Assembly: GCA_020634115.1 (NCBI GenBank)
Contig: JACKCH010000020.1
Location: forward strand, 1 to 64,000
From: Anaerolineaceae bacterium
GTDB lineage: Bacteria; Chloroflexota; Anaerolineae; Aggregatilineales; Phototrophicaceae
Direction: 5' to 3'
DNA: 64,000 nucleotides
Position numbers and translations under genes: made by a program. The notes below the pieces were generated by a model, which saw only the letters and a program-made list of their open reading frames with translations, did no database searches and was not told where the DNA came from. Position 1 is the stretch's first letter. The number at the start of each line of letters is the position of its first letter. Below are positions 58,540 to 64,000 of the stretch, piece by piece.

Positions 58540-59694
58540 ATGCGCTCTGTAACGATTAAATCCATCCAGCTTTACCCGATTGCGATGACTCTGGTAGAAC
58601 GACTGCGAACCAGCTTCGGCCAGGAACCGTTCAAGGTGGCGGTGCTGGTCAGGCTGGAAACCGACCAGGGCTTTACCGGCTGGGGGGAAAGTTCGGCGGA
58701 AATTAATCCCGGCTATAGCTATGAGACGGTTGGCACGGCGCTGCACATCCTCCGGGAGTTTCTGGTTCCGGCGGTGCTGGGCAAGACGGTTGCCAGCGCC
58801 ACCGAGATTCCGCCGCTGTTGAGCAGCGTGCGCGGACATCCTCTGGCGAAACACGCCATTGAGGCAGCGGTGTGGGATGCGCTGGCCCAGGCCAATGAGA
58901 TGTCGCTGGCGCAGGCTTTCGCCGCGCACCTGCCGAAAGGTCACGAACCCCGGGGCTATGCGACGGTGGGAGTCAGCATCGGCATTCAACCTACCGTTGA
59001 GGAGACGCTACAAATCATCGCCAAGCGGTTGGGGCAGGGCTACCAGCGGATCAAGCTCAAGATCAAGCCGGGTTGGGATGTAGAACTGGCGCGGGGAGTA
59101 CGAGCGGCGTATCCCGATATTACGCTGATGCTGGACGCCAACAGTGCCTATACGCTGGCGGATGCGGATTACCTGAAACAGTTGGACGCCTTCAACCTGC
59201 TGATGATCGAACAGCCGTTGGGTTACAACGACATCTACGAACACAGCAAACTTCAGCCACAGCTACAAACACCGGTCTGCCTGGATGAGAGTATCCATTC
59301 CGCCAACGACCTGCGGCTGGCGCTGGAATTAGGGGCGTGTCGCATCCTCAATCTCAAACCGGCGCGGGTGAGTGGGTACACGGAAAGCCTCGAAATTTAC
59401 AAAATCTGCGTGGAACATGACCTGCCGTTGTGGATTGGCGGCCTGTTGGAAAGTGGAATCGGGCGGGCGGCGAACCTGGCCTTTGCTTCACTTCCAGGGG
59501 TGACACTCCCGTGTGATATTTCGGCCACAGACCGCTACTATGACCCCGACCTGACCGAGCCGCCGTTCGTACTGGCGGAAAACAGCACGATTCGCGTACC
59601 AACCGGCCCTGGAATCGGGGTGGAAGTGATTGAGGAACGGGTGGCGGCGGCGGCGGCGCGCTGGCAGACGGATTATCCGTATCAAAATGGTTAA
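58540..59694 (+). CDS. menC: enolase-superfamily enzyme: N-succinylamino acid racemase / o-succinylbenzoate synthase
   Basis: 384 residues, muconate-lactonizing subgroup. Catalytic lysine pair in IKLKIKPGWD, metal ligands in LDANSAY, MIEQPLG and CLDES, then the second lysine in LNLKPARVSG and GGLLESGIG. Members can be true MenC (menaquinone) or N-succinylamino acid racemase, often both. The paired acyltransferase favours the racemase; the pathway's usual M20 desuccinylase is not adjacent. Symbol given with caution. Confidence 0.85.
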   Translation: MRSVTIKSIQLYPIAMTLVERLRTSFGQEPFKVAVLVRLETDQGFTGWGESSAEINPGYSYETVGTALHILREFLVPAVLGKTVASATEIPPLLSSVRGHPLAKHAIEAAVWDALAQANEMSLAQAFAAHLPKGHEPRGYATVGVSIGIQPTVEETLQIIAKRLGQGYQRIKLKIKPGWDVELARGVRAAYPDITLMLDANSAYTLADADYLKQLDAFNLLMIEQPLGYNDIYEHSKLQPQLQTPVCLDESIHSANDLRLALELGACRILNLKPARVSGYTESLEIYKICVEHDLPLWIGGLLESGIGRAANLAFASLPGVTLPCDISATDRYYDPDLTEPPFVLAENSTIRVPTGPGIGVEVIEERVAAAAARWQTDYPYQNG

Positions 59695-59741
59695 TGTACG
59701 GTTGAGAAGACTCAGCTAAATGGGGAGATTGAGGGGAAATC

Positions 59742-60824
59742 ATGACGCTTCAGGATGAAATGAAAGCACTGCGCAGCCAGATAGATGTGTTAAATCTGCA
59801 AATCCTCGACCTGCTGAACCAGCGTGCCCGGATTGCTTCTGAAATTGGAAAAGTTCAGTCGCAGCTTGGCACGTCCTTCTATGATCCACAGCGGGAAGCC
59901 CAGATGCTGCAAGACCTGGAAGCGGCGAATCAGGGGCCGTTCAGTAATGACACGATCAAAGCGTTATTCCGCGAAGTGTTTCGGGCGTCTATGGCGCTGG
60001 AAGAAAAAGAAGCCCGCGCGAAAATCCTGGTGCAGCGCGGTTCGCCCCACGATAAGACGGTCATCAGTCTGAAAGATCATTTCGAGATTGGCAACGGCGA
60101 ATTTACGATTATCAGCGGGCCGTGTGCGGTGGAGAGTTACGAGCAGATGGATGAGACGGCGGCGGCACTGGCTGCGCGCGGCGTGCGTATTCTGCGGGGG
60201 ATGGCCTATAAGCCGCGTACCTCACCGTATGATTTCCAGGGGTTGGGTGAACCGGGACTGAAGCTGGCGCGGCAGGTGGCGAACAAATATGACATGCTCA
60301 TCACCAGTGAGATTATGGATCAAAGTCAGATTCAGATGATGTCGGACTACGTGGACATCTTCTGGGTTGGGGCGCGGAACATGCAGAACAGTTTCCTCCT
60401 CAAAGCCCTCGGTCATGTACACCAACCGGTCATCCTCAAGCGTGGGTTGGCCGCCACCCTGGAAGAATTCCTCTATGCCGCTGAGTATATTGTGAGCAGC
60501 GGTAATCCGAACGTGATTCTGATGGAACGCGGCATCCGCACGTTTGAAAAATGGACGCGCAATACGCTCGACATCAGTGGGGTCGCGGTGCTGAAGTTAG
60601 AGACACATCTGCCGGTCATCGTGGATATTTCCCATTCCGCCGGGCGGCGCGACATCGCTATCCCCTTAGCGCGGGCGGCACGGGCGATTGGGGCGGACGG
60701 GTTGATGGTGGAAGTCCATCCCAACCCGCCAGTAGCGATGAGCGATGCCAAACAGCAGTTGAGTATTCCCCAGTTTAACGAACTCATGGATAGTCTGATG
60801 GAAGGGGAAGTCAATGCCGTTTGA
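59742..60824 (+). CDS. aroA(G): chorismate mutase-DAHP synthase fusion
   Basis: 360 residues. An AroQ-type chorismate mutase domain (about 1-90: LRSQIDVLNLQILDLLNQRARI) precedes a type I-beta DAHP synthase domain (about 105-355: ISGPCAVES, MAYKPRTSPYDFQGLG, WVGARNMQN, LKRG, DISHSAG, VEVHPNP). First step of aromatic amino acid synthesis, with the mutase domain acting as a prephenate/chorismate-sensing regulator, as in Bacillus. GAGGGGAAA precedes the ATG. It overlaps proC by 11 nt. Confidence 0.96.
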   Translation: MTLQDEMKALRSQIDVLNLQILDLLNQRARIASEIGKVQSQLGTSFYDPQREAQMLQDLEAANQGPFSNDTIKALFREVFRASMALEEKEARAKILVQRGSPHDKTVISLKDHFEIGNGEFTIISGPCAVESYEQMDETAAALAARGVRILRGMAYKPRTSPYDFQGLGEPGLKLARQVANKYDMLITSEIMDQSQIQMMSDYVDIFWVGARNMQNSFLLKALGHVHQPVILKRGLAATLEEFLYAAEYIVSSGNPNVILMERGIRTFEKWTRNTLDISGVAVLKLETHLPVIVDISHSAGRRDIAIPLARAARAIGADGLMVEVHPNPPVAMSDAKQQLSIPQFNELMDSLMEGEVNAV

Positions 60825-61662
60825 GAACCTGACGCTCTCGTTCATCGGGGCAGGCATGATGGGCGAAGCGATGATTAAGGGGCTGTTGAACAAGCAGTTG
60901 ATCCGCCCGGAACAGATTATCGCCGCTGACCCCTACGAGGAGCGTGGTCGCCAGTTGGTCGAACGCTATGGTTTGCGCTACACGTCTGACAACGGCGAGG
61001 CCGCGCAGGAGGCTGACCTGCTGGTTTTGTCGGTCAAGCCGCAGGTGCTGGACAGTGTGATGCCAGTGGTACGGCGTGGGGCGCATTCGGCTATGCTAGT
61101 TCTCAGCATTATCGCTGGAGCGAAAATCCGCACGATTGCGGATGGTGTGGCAAATGCCAGCGTGGTTCGCGCTATGCCGAATACCCCGGCGCAGATCGGA
61201 CAGGGGATTACCGTCTGGACCGCGACGCCGGAAGTCTTAGAACCACAGCGCAAACAAGCTGAAACCCTGCTGAGTGCCTTAGGTGAGCAGATTTACCTGG
61301 ATGATGAGCGCTACCTGGATATGGCGACGGCCTTGAGCGGCACTGGCCCAGCCTATATTTTCCTGTTTATGGAGGCGCTGATTGACGCCGGAGTCCACAT
61401 GGGATTTTCGCGGCGGGATGCCGAGCGGTTGGTGCTGCAAACCATGCGCGGCTCGGTTGAGTATGCGGCGGAATCGGGCTTGCATCCAGCGCAACTGCGT
61501 AACCAGGTAACGAGTCCTGGTGGCACCTCGGCGGAGGCGATCTATCACCTGGAAAAAGGGGGACTGCGCACGGTGATTTCGCGGGCGGTCTGGGCAGCGT
61601 ATCAGCGTTCAGTGACGCTTGGCAGCGGAGCATCCGTGCAAAAGCCGGATAACGGTGAGTGA
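60814..61662 (+). CDS. proC: pyrroline-5-carboxylate reductase
   Basis: Last step of proline synthesis, NAD(P)H dependent. 282 residues: LSFIGAGMMGEAM, LSVKPQVLD, VRAMPNTPAQIGQG, ALSGTGPAY and the signature VTSPGGTSAEAI. The start lies within the DAHP synthase gene, with GGAAGGGGAA upstream, so they form an operon. Confidence 0.97.
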   Translation: MPFENLTLSFIGAGMMGEAMIKGLLNKQLIRPEQIIAADPYEERGRQLVERYGLRYTSDNGEAAQEADLLVLSVKPQVLDSVMPVVRRGAHSAMLVLSIIAGAKIRTIADGVANASVVRAMPNTPAQIGQGITVWTATPEVLEPQRKQAETLLSALGEQIYLDDERYLDMATALSGTGPAYIFLFMEALIDAGVHMGFSRRDAERLVLQTMRGSVEYAAESGLHPAQLRNQVTSPGGTSAEAIYHLEKGGLRTVISRAVWAAYQRSVTLGSGASVQKPDNGE

Positions 61663-61699
61663 CGAATTCAGCCGACCACCCGTCAGCTTTGTGAAAAAG

Positions 61700-61728
61700 T
61701 GGACAGATAATGCGTCATAGGCTACAAT
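61700..61728 (+). promoter_or_regulatory. sigma-70-type promoter of atpA
   Basis: TGGACA and TACAAT with a 17-nt spacer, ending 113 nt before the atpA start. This supports an independent start for atpA-atpG. Confidence 0.6.
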
Positions 61729-61841
61729 GCACTGAGCGTGCGGCATATCATCAATAGATGTTTTTACCCTTTAATCACCAGCACAACCATGCTGATTGCA
61801 GAACACCATATCTGATTATCTCTGGAAAAGGGAGGCCCTCA

Positions 61842-63350
61842 ATGGCGGAAATCTCCAACGATATTGCTCAATCTTTGTTAAGTCAGTTAGAAGGTTTTTC
61901 TCCGGCTGTCGAAAGTTATGAAGTCGGTACGGTTATGGAAATCGGTGACGGTATCGCCCGTGTTTCCGGCCTGGAAAACATCCGTTTTAGCGAACTCGTC
62001 AAGTTTGAAAACGGGTCAGCCGGTATCGCCTTCAATCTTGAAAAAGATAATGTCGGTGTCATCATCATGGGTGAATACGATGACATCAACGAAGGCGCTG
62101 AAGTCCGCCCCACCGGTAAGGTGGCGTCGGTGCCGGTGGGCAAGGGGCTGGTTGGCCGCGTAGTAGATGCCCTGGGTAACCCGGTGGATGGCAAGGGGCC
62201 GATTGAGTCCAAAGAATCGTATCTGATTGAACGGATTGCTCCCGGCGTGATGGAACGCCAGAACGTGTATCGCCCGGTACAGACCGGCGTGATCGCCATT
62301 GACTCGATGATCCCAGTTGGGTGCGGGCAGCGTGAGTTGGTCATCGGTGATCGACAGACTGGCAAGACAGCGATTGCGATTGATACTATCCTGAACCAGA
62401 AGGGGAAGGATATGTACTGCATTTACGTCGCAATCGGCAAGCGCAAGGGTGAGGTTGCCCGCTTGGTCGCGCTGCTGGAAGAATCCGGCGCGATGGAGTA
62501 CACGACAGTGGTTGTGGCAGCGGCCTCTGACCCGGCAGCGATGAACTATATCGCGCCGTATTCCGGTTGCGCCGTTGGTGAGTGGTTTATGGAAAACGGC
62601 ATGGACGCGCTGGTGATCTATGACGACCTTTCCAAGCACGCCTGGGCTTATCGCCAGGTTTCCCTGCTGATGCGCCGTCCACCGGGACGCGAAGCGTATC
62701 CTGGTGACGTGTTCTACCTGCACAGTCGTCTGTTGGAACGGGCCGCGCAGTTAAGCAAGGAACGCGGCGGTGGCAGCCTGACAGCGCTTCCCTTTATTGA
62801 AACGCTGCTAGGCGACGTATCCGCTTATGTGCCGACAAACGTGATTTCGATCACAGATGGTCAGATTTATCTGGAAGCCGACTTGTTCTATTCCGGCCAG
62901 CGCCCGGCGCTGAACGTGGGTATCAGTGTGAGTCGTGTGGGTGGTGACGCCCAAACGAAGGCGATGAAGAAAGTCGCTGGTGGTTTGCGGCTCGATCTCG
63001 CCCAGTTCCGCTCCTTAGCGGCCTTCGCGCAGTTTGGCTCGAACCTTGATAAATCCACTCAGGCACAGCTTGATCGTGGTCTGCGCCTGACAGAACTGCT
63101 TAAGCAACCACAGTACCAACCAATGCCGCTCGCCGACCAGGTCGCGCTGATTTATGCCGGTACAAACGCGATGCTCGACCATGTGCCAGTGGAACGGGTG
63201 AAAGAGTGGCAGGCGGCCTTCCTGCGGGCTTACCATGCTCAGTTTTCTGATGTGGCGGATGCGATTGCAAACAATCCGAACGAATGGAACGATGACATCA
63301 TCGCCAGCCTGCGGAAAGCCATCGAAACCTTCAACGAAAGCTGGAGCTAA
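61842..63350 (+). CDS. atpA: ATP synthase F1 alpha subunit
   Basis: Regulatory/nucleotide-binding subunit of F1, 502 residues. P-loop GDRQTGKTAIA, the alpha signature PGREAYPGDVFYLHSRLLERAA, and N-terminal beta barrel (VGTVMEIGDGIARV). I chose ATG 61842 because AAAAGGGAGG lies 6 nt upstream; the frame extends back to 61758 without support. No atpH or atpF precedes it; proC does. atpG follows by 33 nt. Confidence 0.97.
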   Translation: MAEISNDIAQSLLSQLEGFSPAVESYEVGTVMEIGDGIARVSGLENIRFSELVKFENGSAGIAFNLEKDNVGVIIMGEYDDINEGAEVRPTGKVASVPVGKGLVGRVVDALGNPVDGKGPIESKESYLIERIAPGVMERQNVYRPVQTGVIAIDSMIPVGCGQRELVIGDRQTGKTAIAIDTILNQKGKDMYCIYVAIGKRKGEVARLVALLEESGAMEYTTVVVAAASDPAAMNYIAPYSGCAVGEWFMENGMDALVIYDDLSKHAWAYRQVSLLMRRPPGREAYPGDVFYLHSRLLERAAQLSKERGGGSLTALPFIETLLGDVSAYVPTNVISITDGQIYLEADLFYSGQRPALNVGISVSRVGGDAQTKAMKKVAGGLRLDLAQFRSLAAFAQFGSNLDKSTQAQLDRGLRLTELLKQPQYQPMPLADQVALIYAGTNAMLDHVPVERVKEWQAAFLRAYHAQFSDVADAIANNPNEWNDDIIASLRKAIETFNESWS

Positions 63351-63383
63351 TGCGCTCGATTCGGGACAGGAAGGAGGTGCTAG

Positions 63384-64000
63384 GTGGCTTCGGCACGTGA
63401 GATTAAGAAACGTATCCGCAGTGTGAAAAATATTTCGCAGATCACCCGCGCGATGGAGGCGGTGTCCGCTTCCCGGGTGCGCCGCGCTCAAGCCCGGGTT
63501 CTTGCCAGTCGTGCGTATTCGGAAAAAGCCTGGGAGATTCTGCTGAACATCCAGAATTTTGCGGCGAAAGGAACGCTCCTACACCCGCTGCTGGCGGAAC
63601 GGACTGAGGTGAAATCGGCCATGGTCGTTCTCATTACGGCGGATCGTGGTCTAGCAGGGGCGTATAACACCAATATAGTTCGGGTAGCGCAGCGGTTTGC
63701 CCAGCGCCTGGGCAAGCCGGTTAAATTTGTTACGGTTGGGCGCAAGGGACGCGACTCGCTTATTCATGCCGGGGAAAATGTAATCGCTGAGTTCAGTGAT
63801 CTGCCCGCTGATCCGACGACGGATGACATTGCTCCGGTGGCACGTCTGGCGATTGATGAATTCTTGCGTGGGGCGGTAGATCAGGTGTTTATTGCCTATA
63901 CGGACTTCATCAATACCCTGACACAGCGTCCGGTGGTGCTGGGCTGGTTGCCTCTGATTCCGTACACGACGGAAGATCAGGTCGCTGCTGAGTTTGTGAA
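63384..64000 (+). CDS. atpG: ATP synthase F1 gamma subunit, cut by the right edge
   Basis: The first 205 codons of the rotor gamma subunit. It starts at GTG 63384 with AAGGAGGT 5 nt upstream and reads ASAREIKKRIRSVKNISQIT, the standard gamma start, then TADRGLAGAYNTN. The frame is open to the end of the window. Same transcription unit as atpA. Confidence 0.96.
   Translation, partial: MASAREIKKRIRSVKNISQITRAMEAVSASRVRRAQARVLASRAYSEKAWEILLNIQNFAAKGTLLHPLLAERTEVKSAMVVLITADRGLAGAYNTNIVRVAQRFAQRLGKPVKFVTVGRKGRDSLIHAGENVIAEFSDLPADPTTDDIAPVARLAIDEFLRGAVDQVFIAYTDFINTLTQRPVVLGWLPLIPYTTEDQVAAEFV

Overview
The window looks like chromosomal DNA of a Chloroflexota bacterium, probably of the Anaerolineae. 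This is an inference, with no marker gene to prove it. It rests on moderately high GC, frequent GTG/TTG starts, coenzyme F420 genes outside Actinobacteria, a two-domain HTH/endonuclease-like gene, very large Flp-pilin-like surface proteins with Pro/Thr-rich linkers, and small GC-rich palindromes scattered between genes. No phage, transposase, rRNA or CRISPR array is seen.

Layout. 1-13960: a gene cut by or near the left edge, folD (minus), a giant pseudopilin-anchored PA14 surface protein, a guanylate-kinase-like protein, a YgfZ-type folate-binding protein, an orphan response regulator, dcd, an HTH/LAGLIDADG-like gene beside tRNA-Val(UAC), an alpha/alpha-toroid protein, and a cytochrome P450 with an upstream TetR regulator and a clear operator-like palindrome. 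14048-14500: an FtsB/DivIC-like protein.

14665-45860 is the core. It is a nearly continuous plus-strand block for purine breakdown: 8-oxoguanine deaminase, Nudix, adenine deaminase, YgeY-type hydrolase, YgeW-type knotted carbamoyltransferase, carbamate kinase, two PLP lyase/synthase-like enzymes, SsnA, XdhC, a fused FAD/2Fe-2S xanthine dehydrogenase subunit, the molybdenum subunit, YqeB and a YqeC-MocA fusion. YqeB and YqeC mark selenium-dependent molybdenum hydroxylases. Running into it at 1-28 nt spacing is a coenzyme F420 set: NpdG, CofE, an FbiB-C-like nitroreductase, CofD, CofC and an F420-type LLM oxidoreductase. Purine nucleoside phosphorylase follows at 48761. The likely flow is nucleoside to base (PNP), deamination (adenine deaminase, 8-oxoguanine deaminase, SsnA), hydroxylation (Xdh), ring opening and carbamoyl transfer (YgeY, PLP enzymes, YgeW), then ATP from carbamoyl phosphate (carbamate kinase). 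The classical partners YgfK and HyuA, and YgeX by name, are not in the window. The F420 enzymes and several uncharacterised genes are candidates for the missing steps.

45872-64000: a double-RCK potassium channel (minus), two small proteins (minus), pnp, a membrane-anchored protein, a DUF2520-like reductase with panB and panC, a YugP-type zinc protease, a repeat-rich spacer, fabF-fabH (minus), an SDR protein, a GNAT/enolase-superfamily pair (N-succinylamino acid racemase type), chorismate mutase-DAHP synthase, proC, and finally atpA with the start of atpG. No gene-free stretch exceeds 300 bases; the longest is 53795-54070, which holds a terminator and palindromic repeats.
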